Shown here piece by piece: positions 48,465 to 60,376 of a DNA stretch of 64,000 bases. Source of the stretch: an uncultured Gammaproteobacteria bacterium (lineage in GTDB: Bacteria; Pseudomonadota; Gammaproteobacteria; HK1); NCBI GenBank assembly GCA_947258715.1, contig CAMYJH010000002.1, forward strand, positions 219,654-283,653, read 5' to 3'. The first letter of the stretch is position 1. Each line of letters starts with the position of its first letter. A program made the position numbers and the translations under genes. Below the pieces are notes generated by a model. It worked only from the letters and a program-made list of their open reading frames with translations. It was not told where the DNA came from and searched no databases.

Positions 48465-49514
48465 TCAGCCGGCCTGCGCCAAGTACCGGGTTCGAATTTC
48501 CTTCGCCAGCTGGGTCACCGCCATGGCGTAGAGCGGACTGTGGTTATAACGAGTAATCGCGTAGAAATTACGCTGCACCACCCAATATTCGCTGCCATTG
48601 GCAAGGTCCAGTTCGAGTAAAGCGACGCGTGAATCGGCGGGCACATCGTTCACCATATTCACCCCATGTGCGTCGAGGTCTTGAAGCGGAATTTCAGGGT
48701 TCAACCCCTTCTTAAGCAGCACCTTGTAGCCGTCCCCTCTGACCGAGGCGGGAACCGCTATGCCTCCTTCGGCTCTCCAACCGTGCTTGCTGAGATAGTT
48801 CGCCACGCTTCCGATGGCGTCCTCAGTGTTGTCGATAAGGTCACGGGAACCGTCACCGTCAAAGTCCACCGCATAGCGCCGGTAGCTGCTGGCGATAAAC
48901 TGGGGTACGCCCATGGCGCCCGCGTAGGAGCCCTTGACCACCAAAGGGTCGAGGCTTTCCTCTCGAGAGAGCAGAAGAAATTGCTGCAGCTCGGCGCGGA
49001 AAAACTTGGCCCGCTTTGGATACCTGAAGCCGAGGGTAACCAGCGAATCAAGCACCCGTATCCGGCCCGCGCGCTCACCATAAAGCGTTTCCACGCCGAT
49101 GATGGCGACTATGATTTCTGCCGGCACGCCGTAGACCGACTGCGCTCTGGCGAGCGTCTCTCGCTTCGACTTCCAGAACGCGACCCCTTTGGTGATTCGA
49201 GCTTCGTTGAGAAAAATAGGTCGGTACGCGTGCCACGGCTTGGCTTCCGCTGGCCGTGAAATCAGCTCGAGCACTTTGGGCAGCACTTGAGCCTGGGCGA
49301 GAATCTCCCTCAGCTCAGAAGGCGGATAACGGTGACGTCTCTCCATCTCCTCGACGAAGGGAGCGATTTCCGTCGATTCATCCAGTGAAACGCGCTGATG
49401 GGCATCAACGGTCGCTGCGCTGGTGCAAGCGGAGATCATTATCAAGAACGACGAGCAGAATATCGACCGAATGACACAGGCCAAGCTCATGGATTTTGCG
49501 CAACTTCCCACCAC
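48465..49514 (-). CDS. mltB: Membrane-bound lytic murein transglycosylase B
   Basis: MltB is an outer-membrane lipoprotein that cuts peptidoglycan glycan strands to 1,6-anhydro products. The precursor has a lipobox (LIMISACTS) and the catalytic Glu in IVAIIGVETLYGERAG, followed by FLLLSREESLDPLVVKGSYA and VPQFIASSYRRYAVDFDGDG. The start is uncertain: GTG at 49514 has a GGAG upstream, and an ATG eight codons later is possible. It overlaps nothing and leaves 17 bases to rodA. Confidence 0.93.
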   Translation of the reverse strand: MVGSCAKSMSLACVIRSIFCSSFLIMISACTSAATVDAHQRVSLDESTEIAPFVEEMERRHRYPPSELREILAQAQVLPKVLELISRPAEAKPWHAYRPIFLNEARITKGVAFWKSKRETLARAQSVYGVPAEIIVAIIGVETLYGERAGRIRVLDSLVTLGFRYPKRAKFFRAELQQFLLLSREESLDPLVVKGSYAGAMGVPQFIASSYRRYAVDFDGDGSRDLIDNTEDAIGSVANYLSKHGWRAEGGIAVPASVRGDGYKVLLKKGLNPEIPLQDLDAHGVNMVNDVPADSRVALLELDLANGSEYWVVQRNFYAITRYNHSPLYAMAVTQLAKEIRTRYLAQAG

Positions 49515-49530
49515 TACGAATCACTCCAAT

Positions 49531-50625
49531 TCAATTCGACAAAAGTCTTCTATGCGTGTGGATCGACATCAGCACGCCGAAGGCCGCCATCACGGTGACC
49601 AGCGATGTGCCGCCATAACTGATGAGCGGTAGCGGGAGGCCCACCACCGGAAGCATGCCGCTGACCATTCCCACGTTAACGAAAACGTAGATGAAAAACG
49701 TGAGGATCAAGCTGCCGCCGAGCAGGCGACCAAACGAATCCTGGGCCTGGGTGGCGATGTAGAGCCCCCTGAAGACGACGAAAAGATAGACCGCCAGCAA
49801 AAGCGCGACACCGAGCAGTCCGAATTCCTCGCTCAAGACGGCAAATACGAAGTCCGTGGACCGCTCGGGGAGGAAATCCAGCTGGCTCTGGGTGCCGTTC
49901 AGCCACCCCTTGCCGTATACGCCACCAGAACCGATGGCGATTTTTGACTGGATGATATGGTAGCCAGACCCCAGGGGATCCTGCTCCGGATCGAGGAAGG
50001 TAAGCACCCGACGGCGCTGGTAATCGTGCATCACTTGCCACATGGCCGGCGCGCTCGCCGCCAGGAGGAGGACCAGGCCAAGTATCAGTCTCCATCGCAT
50101 ACCCGCCAGGAAAAGCACGAATCCGCCGGAGCACGCGATTAGAAGCGCGGTGCCGAGATCGGGTTGTCGCACAATGAGGAACGTGGGCACAATGGTGATG
50201 AGCGCAGCCACGAACACCTGCAGCGTCCGGGGCGGCAAGGTTCGCTCGGCAAAAAAATACGCCACCATCATCGGCACTGTCAGCTTGGCGAGCTCCGAAG
50301 GCTGAAAGTTAACCGGCCCAAGACGCAACCATCGCTGCGCTCCCTGCGCCACGTCGCCGACGTAAAGCACCGCTACCAGTAAACCCAGTCCGGCCAGGTA
50401 AAGCCAGGGCGACCAATGAAATAAATGACGGGGATTGATCTGGGCAACCGCCAGCATCACGCTGAAGGCAACGAGCAAGCGGACGGCCTGGCGAATCACG
50501 GTGCTGGTGGACTCTTCGCCTGCGCTGTAGAGAACCATCAGGCCGATGCAAGATAGCGTCGCCAAGCCAATGAGAAGCGGCAGATCCAGGTGAAGGCGCT
50601 GCGATAGGGTACGTGTTTCCTGCAT
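49531..50625 (-). CDS. rodA: Rod-shape peptidoglycan polymerase RodA
   Basis: RodA is the SEDS-family glycan polymerase of the elongasome. The 364-residue membrane protein has about ten helices and the conserved FQPSELAKLTVPMMVAYFF, LIVRQPDLGTALLIACSGGF and LLPVVGLPLPLISYGGTS-type segments. It pairs with PBP2, encoded just upstream. Confidence 0.95.
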   Translation of the reverse strand: MQETRTLSQRLHLDLPLLIGLATLSCIGLMVLYSAGEESTSTVIRQAVRLLVAFSVMLAVAQINPRHLFHWSPWLYLAGLGLLVAVLYVGDVAQGAQRWLRLGPVNFQPSELAKLTVPMMVAYFFAERTLPPRTLQVFVAALITIVPTFLIVRQPDLGTALLIACSGGFVLFLAGMRWRLILGLVLLLAASAPAMWQVMHDYQRRRVLTFLDPEQDPLGSGYHIIQSKIAIGSGGVYGKGWLNGTQSQLDFLPERSTDFVFAVLSEEFGLLGVALLLAVYLFVVFRGLYIATQAQDSFGRLLGGSLILTFFIYVFVNVGMVSGMLPVVGLPLPLISYGGTSLVTVMAAFGVLMSIHTHRRLLSN

Positions 50626-50701
50626 CGTTCGTCAGCGGTTCAAGCGCAGCAGGATCGAAAGCTTCGCATCCAGTTAAAGAACCATAACGTGTGGCGCATG
50701 C

Positions 50702-52621
50702 TCAACGCACCTGGCTCTGGCTCGCGGCCTCGGACCGCTCCGCGGTCAGCATTGAGCCGTCATCGGGACCTCGCTCTTTTACGCTATCGAGGTAATAGTC
50801 AATCACCTTTCTCGCAATTGGCGCCGCCGAGCGGCTGCCGCTGCCTCCGTTTTCCGCGACCACCGCCACCGCGATCTGTGGCTTGTCCACGGGCGCAAAG
50901 GCGATGAAGAGCCCGTGGTCCCGCAGTCGTTTGTCGACTTCCTCCTCTTCGTACTCCTCGTTCTGCCCGACGCTGAACACCTGCGCGGTGCCGGTCTTGC
51001 CCGCCATCTGGTAAGCGGCGCCGATACTGATCCGCCGCGCCGTACCCCGCGGGCCGTGAACCACTTGTCTCATGGCCTCCAGGATGTCGTCCCAGTTTTT
51101 TGCCGAACCGTGCTCGATAATCGCGGCCGGATCGGGGTCATGTTCAATCGGCTCCAAGGTGGTGGGGTCCACCCTCCGAAGCAGCACCTCCGGCTTGAGC
51201 CGCAATCCTCGCATCGCCAGGGTAGCCGTGGCGGAAGCAAGCTGCAGCGGCGTCGCCAGCATGAAGCCCTGGCCTATTCCCGTGATCAAAGTTTCTCCCG
51301 GATACCACGGCTGATTGCGGCTGCGACGCTTCCATTTGGGCGAGGGCATCAAGCCGTCGCTTTCTCCCCTGAGATCGATACCGGTTGGGCTGCCGAATCC
51401 GAACTGGATCATGAAGTTATGCATGCGCTCGATGCCCAGATTTTGGGACAGCACGTAGAAATAGACGTCGCACGACTCTACGATGGCCCGATTCAGGTCT
51501 ACCTTACCGTGCCCGCCTTTCTTCCAGTCCCGGTAACGACGCTCCTTTCCCGGCAGCCGGAAATAGCCGTTGCAGTACACTGACTCGTGCGCTTGTTCCA
51601 GATTGTATTCGAGCCCCGCCAGGGCGAAAAACGGCTTCACGGTAGAGCCCGGTGGGTACTGGCCGTTGATGGCACGGTTGAAGAGCGGCCTGTCGGGGGA
51701 TCCGATGAGCTTGCCATAGGCCGCTTCGTCGATACCGTCGACAAAAAGATTCGGATCGTAGGTGGGAACGCTGACCAGCGCCAGAACGTCGCCGGTGGCC
51801 GGCTCGATAGCGACCACCGCTCCGTTCTCTTCTCCCAGCGCCTGCTCGGCGACCGCCTGTAGGCCCACGTCTATAGTGAGGTAAAGACTGCTCCCGGGAA
51901 TAGGATCCTTGCGCTGTAAGATCCGCAGCGTTCGACCCTGGGCGTTGGTCTCCACGTGCTGATAACCCACGGTTCCGTGCAGCAGATCCTCGAACGCCTG
52001 CTCCACGCCGGTCTTACCAATATGGGCCGTGGCGCGGTAGTTAGACGTATCTATGTTCTGAAGCTCCTCCTCATTGATGCGTCCTACGTAACCGATGAAA
52101 TGCGAGCTAATTTCTGCCAGCGGATAGTCTCGACTCAGCCGCGCCTGTACGTCGACGCCGGGGAAAAGGTGGCGATTGACCGAGAATCTCGCGACTTCCT
52201 CCTCGTTCAGTCGGTAGCGAAGCGGAAGGCTGTCAAATCGGCGCTTCTTCTTTAGCAGCTCGCGAAACCGAGTCTCGTCGTCCTCGGAGATGGGGATGAT
52301 TCGCCCCAGATCTGCGATCAGCGCATCGATATCCTCCACCGCCTCGGGCACCACTTCGAGGCTGTAGGTTGGAACATTCTGCGCAATGACGGTGCCGTTG
52401 CGGTCGAAAACCAGGCCGCGGGTAGGAGCCACGGGAACGATTTTGACTCGGTTGTCCTCGGAAAGGGTTGCGAAATGCTGGTAGTCGATGACCTGGAGCT
52501 GAAACAATCGCGCCAGAATAATTACCGACATGCAGGCGATTAGGACGCAACAGATGACCACGCGGGCCCTAATGAGCTGCGCCTCCTGGGCGATATCCTT
52601 GATTGTGAGAATCGGTCTCAC
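50702..52621 (-). CDS. mrdA: Penicillin-binding protein 2 (elongasome transpeptidase)
   Basis: The 639-residue class B PBP has an N-terminal membrane anchor (about residues 20-42), a PBP dimer/pedestal domain and a transpeptidase domain with GQYPPGSTVKPFFALA (SxxK), VESCDVYFYVLSQNLG (SxC variant of SxN, usual for PBP2) and AGKTGTAQVFSVGQ (KTG). It cross-links the glycan made by RodA. The start is a GTG. It lies between mreD and rodA. Confidence 0.95.
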   Translation of the reverse strand: MRPILTIKDIAQEAQLIRARVVICCVLIACMSVIILARLFQLQVIDYQHFATLSEDNRVKIVPVAPTRGLVFDRNGTVIAQNVPTYSLEVVPEAVEDIDALIADLGRIIPISEDDETRFRELLKKKRRFDSLPLRYRLNEEEVARFSVNRHLFPGVDVQARLSRDYPLAEISSHFIGYVGRINEEELQNIDTSNYRATAHIGKTGVEQAFEDLLHGTVGYQHVETNAQGRTLRILQRKDPIPGSSLYLTIDVGLQAVAEQALGEENGAVVAIEPATGDVLALVSVPTYDPNLFVDGIDEAAYGKLIGSPDRPLFNRAINGQYPPGSTVKPFFALAGLEYNLEQAHESVYCNGYFRLPGKERRYRDWKKGGHGKVDLNRAIVESCDVYFYVLSQNLGIERMHNFMIQFGFGSPTGIDLRGESDGLMPSPKWKRRSRNQPWYPGETLITGIGQGFMLATPLQLASATATLAMRGLRLKPEVLLRRVDPTTLEPIEHDPDPAAIIEHGSAKNWDDILEAMRQVVHGPRGTARRISIGAAYQMAGKTGTAQVFSVGQNEEYEEEEVDKRLRDHGLFIAFAPVDKPQIAVAVVAENGGSGSRSAAPIARKVIDYYLDSVKERGPDDGSMLTAERSEAASQSQVR

Positions 52622-52715
52622 GGTGACGGAACCAGCCTGCCGGGCGCGCTATGTCTAACTGCGCGCTGGCTGTCGCCGACTCGGACCAACGTATTCCCCG
52701 CGTGAGCCACGGGAA

Positions 52716-53204
52716 TCAGGCGACCTGATACTTGCGCCGCAGATCACGCAACACGACGAATATCCACGGCCAAAGAACCATGCTGATGAGCGGCGACGCC
52801 CAGTACGCGGAAAAGGACACGGGCATTCCCTGAATACCGTTAATCCAAAGGATCAGCACCTGATGAATGAAAGCGAGTCCGAAGACGGTCACCCCCTGCT
52901 GCCATAGAGGCAGCACCCGGACCCGCTGATAGAACTGGAGCGTGATGAACGCGACCACGCTCAGCGCCAGCGCGTTTTGTCCCAGCAAAGTGCCGGACAG
53001 CACGTCGAGAAGAATACCCAGGATGAAAGCCACCATAATGCCGATCCGCGCGGGCAACGCCATGCACCAATAAATGAGCGCCAGGGCGACCCAAGCCGGT
53101 CGCCAGATCCCCGCCCAGTCGGGCATCGGCAGCGCCATCAGCATCAGGGCGACGACGAAGCTCATGACTATGACCCAGTTGCCGCGCTGTTTGTGCTGGC
53201 TCAT
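52716..53204 (-). CDS. mreD: Rod-shape protein MreD
   Basis: The 162-residue membrane protein has about five helices and the typical LMALPMPDWAGIWRPAWVAL, GILLDVLSGTLLGQNAL and C-terminal WPWIFVVLRDLRRKYQVA segments. The ATG at 53204 overlaps the mreC stop by 4 bases; the frame is open to 53261 but lies within mreC there. Confidence 0.93.
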   Translation of the reverse strand: MSQHKQRGNWVIVMSFVVALMLMALPMPDWAGIWRPAWVALALIYWCMALPARIGIMVAFILGILLDVLSGTLLGQNALALSVVAFITLQFYQRVRVLPLWQQGVTVFGLAFIHQVLILWINGIQGMPVSFSAYWASPLISMVLWPWIFVVLRDLRRKYQVA

Positions 53205-54034
53205 GGAATCATCCCTCCGGGGTTGACGCCGTCGGAGGCCTCGCCGCCTTCCGCGGGCCAAACCAAGAGCACTTCGCGGTTCCGCTCCAGCCTTGCCGTG
53301 GGCTCGACCTTGACCGAAGCGAAAGGACGGCCGCGGTCGCGCTCGACGCTGATGATGTGTCCCACCGGATAGCCCGACGGAAAGCGTCTGCCTAGGCCGG
53401 AGGTGACCAGCAGATCGCCAACTCTGAGATCCGCGTTATTCGGAATGTGGAGCAGCTCGAGCAGGTTTTGCGGTCCGGTGCCGACGGCCACGGCGCGATA
53501 GCCGCTGCGATGAACCTGCACTGGCAGGGCGTGACTCGGATCCGTAATCAGAAGCGCGTTGCTGGAAAAGGGCCCCGCCTGGACGACCTGTCCCATGACC
53601 CCGTTGGAGTCGATCAGCGACTGGCCGGAATAAACGCCGTGTCGCGTACCCTTGTTGAGGACGATGCGGCGCGCGAAGGGATCCATGTCCACGGACAGCA
53701 GCTCGGCGATCAGCACCCTGTCACCCACCTTGATGGAGGAGTCCAGCAGGCTCCTGAGCCTGCGATTCTCCGCTTCCAGCTCGGCGTATTTTTCCAGACG
53801 CGAATGGATGCGCAAATTTTCCCGCCGCAGGCGATAGTTTTCACCCAAGAGCTCCGAACGGGAGGTCACCGTCTCGGCCAGCCAGGTGCCGACCTGAATC
53901 GGCAGATCCACCGAGTACTGCAGCGGATAGACGATTGTTGCAAGGACGCCGCGAAGGGATTCCAGGTGGCGGCCCTTGTGGTCGGCCGTCATCAGCGCAA
54001 TTGAAACGACTGACACCGCGATCAGCCGCACCAA
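53201..54034 (-). CDS. mreC: Rod-shape protein MreC (start likely upstream)
   Basis: MreC is the periplasmic coiled-coil scaffold that links MreB to PBP2. The protein shows the membrane helix at its N-terminus, a coiled coil (LGENYRLRRENLRIHSRLEK) and the beta-barrel domain. The first standard start is TTG at 54034, giving 277 residues. The frame continues upstream through a conserved-looking tail (NPIKPLFFRRPSALVRLI) until a stop at 54092, without any ATG, GTG or TTG. An ATT at 54076 with GGAG 7 bases before it may be the real start. Confidence 0.9.
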   Translation of the reverse strand: MVRLIAVSVVSIALMTADHKGRHLESLRGVLATIVYPLQYSVDLPIQVGTWLAETVTSRSELLGENYRLRRENLRIHSRLEKYAELEAENRRLRSLLDSSIKVGDRVLIAELLSVDMDPFARRIVLNKGTRHGVYSGQSLIDSNGVMGQVVQAGPFSSNALLITDPSHALPVQVHRSGYRAVAVGTGPQNLLELLHIPNNADLRVGDLLVTSGLGRRFPSGYPVGHIISVERDRGRPFASVKVEPTARLERNREVLLVWPAEGGEASDGVNPGGMIP

Positions 54035-54126
54035 GGCCGAGGGACGACGAAAAAAGAGCGGCTTTATCGGATTAATGGCAAAGCTCCGTCGCTAAAGCGT
54101 AATCAATCTCCGATGGGTGCCAAGAC

Positions 54127-55179
<1,053 letters not shown>

Positions 55180-55222
55180 TCATGCCTGTTTCGATGCGCA
55201 TTACCATTGCCGCAAACCGGCG

Positions 55223-55251
55223 AGTATAATTTCCCGGCGGCTCGCGCCGAA
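55223..55251 (-). promoter_or_regulatory. Predicted promoter of mreB
   Basis: The minus strand has TATACT preceded, at a spacing of 17, by TTCGGC. The -10 is good (5/6) and the -35 is weak. It lies 50 bases upstream of the mreB ATG in the divergent mreB-gatC gap. Confidence 0.45.
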
Positions 55252-55381
55252 ACCCGCCTCGCGGGAGCGAACGGACACAGCAATGATGGCCCCCCTTAAT
55301 CCATTGTAATGTAGCAGTGGGTACCCATATCAGCAACTATTTTAGGTAGTTAAGCCCGATTTCTAACCGTCCTTCGAAGCT

Positions 55382-55669
55382 TTGAGCCTGAACAGGGAAG
55401 ACGTTCTCAAGATCGCCCACCTGGCCCGACTGGGCGTCGCCGACGCCGAGGTCGAACGCTACGCGGACGAGCTTTCCAACATCCTCGCGCTGGTGGATCG
55501 CATGAACGCCGTGGATACCTCCGCTGTGGTGCCCATGGCGCACCCGCTCGACGGCACCCAGCGGCTTCGCCCCGACGTGGTGAAGGAGATCGACCAGCGG
55601 GAGGCGTTTCAGAAGATTGCACCCGCGGTGAGCGACGGACTCTACCTCGTTCCAAAGGTCATCGAGTGA
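55382..55669 (+). CDS. gatC: Asp/Glu-tRNA(Asn/Gln) amidotransferase subunit C
   Basis: GatC stabilises the GatAB complex. The 95-residue protein has [20 protein letters not shown] and [16 protein letters not shown]-like helices and the [15 protein letters not shown] tail. The start is a TTG at 55382. It is followed by gatA after 107 bases in which nothing else was seen. Confidence 0.93.
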   Translation: MSLNREDVLKIAHLARLGVADAEVERYADELSNILALVDRMNAVDTSAVVPMAHPLDGTQRLRPDVVKEIDQREAFQKIAPAVSDGLYLVPKVIE

Positions 55670-55776
55670 TCCTTTTTCAAACCCTTTCAACGGTCGCACT
55701 GCATTGGCTGCTGCAGCGCGCACGTGGCTATTGCCTGTTGCTGGATACGCACTAAGAAATCAAAAAAAATTCCAAC

Positions 55777-57231
<1,455 letters not shown>

Positions 57232-57242
57232 AGGTACCCGGG

Positions 57243-58682
57243 ATGGACTGGGAACCGGTGGTCGGCCTCGAGCTGCACGCGCAGCTTTCCACTAAAAGCA
57301 AGATTTTCTCTTCTGCATCAACGGCTTATGGGGCGGCGCCCAACACCCAGGCGTGCGCGGTGGACCTCGGCCTGCCGGGGGTACTGCCAGTGCTGAACGC
57401 CGAGGTGGTGCGCATGGCGGTCAAGTTCGGTCTCGCTGTCAAGGCCAAGATTTCGCCCCGATCGGTGTTCGCGAGAAAGAACTACTTCTACCCCGATTTA
57501 CCTAAGGGCTACCAGATCAGCCAGTACGAACTGCCCATCGTCGATAAAGGTGAAGTCACGATTCAGATTGATGGAGGGAGCGAAAAAAGAATCGGCGTCA
57601 CCCGCGCACATCTGGAGGAGGACGCGGGCAAGTCAATTCACGATGTCTTTCCGGACGCCACCGGAATCGACCTCAACCGCGCGGGAACGCCACTTATCGA
57701 AATCGTTTCCGACCCCGATATGCGCAGCGCAGCGGAGGCAATTGCCTACATGCGCAAAATCCACTCCATCGTACGCTACCTGGACATCTGCGACGGCAAT
57801 ATGCAGCAAGGATCGTTCCGCTGCGACGCCAACGTGTCGGTGCGAAAAAAGGGCGATACCAGGCTCGGCACTCGGACCGAACTCAAAAATCTGAACTCGT
57901 TTCGCTTCGTCGAGCGCGCCATCGAATACGAAATCGAGCGTCAGATCGACGTTCTGGAAAGTGGAGGTGAGGTAGCCCAGGAAACCCGTCTTTACGACCC
58001 CGACGGCAACGAAACCCGCTCCATGCGCGGCAAGGAAGAGGCCAACGACTATCGCTACTTTCCCGATCCCGACCTGCTGCCGGTCGAAGTCACAGACGAG
58101 CTCGTCGAAGAAATCAGGGCGTCCTTACCTGAGCTTCCAGACGCCAAGCGGCAGCGTTTCTGCGACCACTACGGATTGAACGCCTACGATGCCTCGAACC
58201 TCAGCCTGAGTCGCGAGCTGGCCGATTATTTCGAGCGCACGGTCGAAATCTCCGGTGCCACCCCCAAGCTCTGCGCCAACTGGATTAGCGGCGAGCTCGC
58301 GGGCGCGCTCAACAAGGCCGCGCTAGAAATCGGTCAAAGTCCCGTTACGCCGGAGCTGCTCGGCGGCATGCTCAAACGCCTCGCCGACGAAACTCTGTCG
58401 GGAAAGCTGGCCAAGCAGGTATTCGACGCCATGTGGAGTGGCGAAGGGGAAGCCGACGCCATCATCGAGGCCAAGGGGCTGAAGCAGGTGACCGACGCAG
58501 GCGAAATCGAAGCGCTGGTGGATGCGGCCATCGCGGGTAACCCGGAGCAGGTGGCGCAGTATCGTGCCGGTAAGCAGAAGGTGCTGGGATTTTTCGTCGG
58601 TCAGGTGATGAAGGCGTCGCAGGGCAAGGCTAATCCGGGGCAGGTGAATGAGTTGTTGAAAAAGAAGCTTGGCAACGAATGA
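57243..58682 (+). CDS. gatB: Asp/Glu-tRNA(Asn/Gln) amidotransferase subunit B
   Basis: GatB is the tRNA-binding kinase/transamidase subunit. The 479-residue protein begins [20 protein letters not shown] and has [19 protein letters not shown], the [19 protein letters not shown] motif, and a C-terminal YqeY-like tail ([20 protein letters not shown]) that binds the tRNA elbow. It is the last intact core gene before the insertion-sequence region. Confidence 0.96.
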   Translation: MDWEPVVGLELHAQLSTKSKIFSSASTAYGAAPNTQACAVDLGLPGVLPVLNAEVVRMAVKFGLAVKAKISPRSVFARKNYFYPDLPKGYQISQYELPIVDKGEVTIQIDGGSEKRIGVTRAHLEEDAGKSIHDVFPDATGIDLNRAGTPLIEIVSDPDMRSAAEAIAYMRKIHSIVRYLDICDGNMQQGSFRCDANVSVRKKGDTRLGTRTELKNLNSFRFVERAIEYEIERQIDVLESGGEVAQETRLYDPDGNETRSMRGKEEANDYRYFPDPDLLPVEVTDELVEEIRASLPELPDAKRQRFCDHYGLNAYDASNLSLSRELADYFERTVEISGATPKLCANWISGELAGALNKAALEIGQSPVTPELLGGMLKRLADETLSGKLAKQVFDAMWSGEGEADAIIEAKGLKQVTDAGEIEALVDAAIAGNPEQVAQYRAGKQKVLGFFVGQVMKASQGKANPGQVNELLKKKLGNE

Positions 58683-58717
58683 AGCTCGCAGATCGACCGT
58701 AGGGCCTCACAGCGAGC

Positions 58718-58931
58718 CTAGAGTATGTGGTATGTGGAGCCTTGTTGCATCGCGAACTGAATGCAACATCCATCGGGCATTCCGAGATGAGTCATTGCGT
58801 TCAAGACCGCGCACGCAAGTGCGGCCTGCGTCTTCTGCGACGGCATCGTGCGACTTTGCATCGAACCGCCCATGATCGCTTTGTATCGCGACACCGCCGT
58901 CTCCACCAAGCTGCGATTTGTGTAGCCTGTC
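58718..58931 (-). pseudogene. C-terminal remnant of an IS5-type transposase
   Basis: Read on the minus strand, the codons give TNRSLVETAVSRYKAIMGG, then MPSQKTQAALACAVLNAMTH, which is the C-terminus of IS5/IS1182-type DDE transposases. Only about 70 codons remain; the rest is missing and the next element begins 18 bases away. A perfect 8-base inverted repeat (TGTTGCAT/ATGCAACA, 58743-58768) lies in its last part. Confidence 0.75.
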
Positions 58932-58948
58932 TGTGGCGAATTTCTGGT

Positions 58949-60035
58949 TCAGGCCGCCAAGGGCAACTGATACAAGCCTCGACAATGCGGCTTCCAGCGA
59001 TAGTCAGCGAGACGAGCAATTTGCGGTCTGGGTTCGGCGGCATTTATGCTGGGCGGGAGGCCATCCACTGAGCCGTGGACACGGTGACCGTTGTAATACC
59101 CGAAAGCGTACGAGCTTGCGTGTGAGATCCGTGGCGTTCCAGAATGGAACATGATCCAGATAGTCTCTGCGGATCGTGCCGATGAGTCGCTCGACGAAAG
59201 GGTGCGAGAGCGGGACTGAAGGCACGGTCTTGATTTCCGCGACCTCGAGGATCCGGAGATTCGCCTTCCATCGATGAAATTCGAACAACGGACCATTGTC
59301 TGAACTCAGATATCGCGAGGTGCCGTGCCCAGCGACGGCAGCATTGAACATTCGGCACAGGATAGGGCCGTCAACGATGCCTGGGTGCACGCCAGAGCCG
59401 ATGATGCGGCGGGTGAACTGGTCCATTATGACCAATACCCAGTGGGTGTTAAGGATCAACGATTCACAGAAGAAACGATCGGTGCTCCACAAACTGTCTT
59501 TCGTGTGCCCAAGAAGTGTTAGCCATGAAGGTCCGTTGTGGCCGGCGCCATGGCGGTAATGCTTAGCGAGAATCCGCCGAACCACATCCTTGTCAATCTC
59601 GACGCCAAAGATGTAGGTGATTTGTTACGCGATATGGCGGCAGCCACACCGTGGATTTCGCCGTTTCATCTCAACGGTCGCGTCGATGAGTCCCGGGGAT
59701 AGACCCTTGGGGCCTGGTTCGCCGCGGTGTTTCGGCGAAAAGAGCAGGCGGTATTTCCGCTTCTTGAGCATGTTGTGGAAAGCCAGGATCGTCGAGGGCC
59801 TCAGAACTACGGCTGATCGGACGATGCGCGCCGGGCGCATCAGCATTGCACAAATCCCAGCTATGATGCGATCCGATCTACGGAGATTGGGCGCCCAGCC
59901 TCGGGATCGATTGATAATTAGGAGTTGGTGTTTCACCAGCAACGATTCGGCGACTACTGAGCGGACACCGCCGGGGCCAATCAACCGAGCGACCGTAGTG
60001 ATGAGCTGGACAAGTAGGATAACCAGTTCGCGCAT
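58949..60035 (-). pseudogene. Integrase-core (rve) transposase, broken by a stop and a frameshift
   Basis: The reading starts MRELVILLVQLITTVARLIG at 60035, with a helical N-terminus, and runs to RCGCRHIA, where an in-frame TAA (59625-59627) interrupts it. It resumes directly as QITYIFGVEIDKDVVRRILA, so a CAA-to-TAA change is likely. The integrase core keeps its acidic residues (WSTDRFFCES, YLSSDNGPLF, HPFVERLIGT). Near 59090-59110 the frame shifts, and the family C-terminus (YYNGHRVHGSVDGLPP, then a RGLYQLPLAA end) continues in another frame to 58949. At least two lesions, so inactive unless read through. Confidence 0.85.
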
Positions 60036-60376
60036 TGCGTACTCATCGTAGCGATTGTAATGCTGGTGACAAGACTTGGATTCCGAGGGGTTTTTGTTAC
60101 AAAGCTCGAATTCGCCACAGACACCCTTTGCTGATGAGCGGATCCCATTTACACTCTGGGCGCCACAATATGACTACCGTTCGCGCAGCCACTCATGGCG
60201 GCATCGGAATTCAATTTGTCTCGCAGACGCAAGAGCACGCGTTCACTGGTCAGCCGAAGGTGGGCGATGCAGGAGGGCGTCAACCGGACCGGTGTCCGAT
60301 AGCTTCTGTGACGAACCCATACGCAGCGATGTCGCGAGCATGAATAACGACCCATCGGCGAGGACGGAATCGCGCC
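60036..60376. other. Non-coding gap between transposase remnant and membrane protein gene
   Basis: No supported gene, repeat or terminator was seen in these 341 bases. Open frames here overlap in all directions and have no recognisable content. The promoter of the membrane protein gene should be here but is not evident. Confidence 0.4.
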
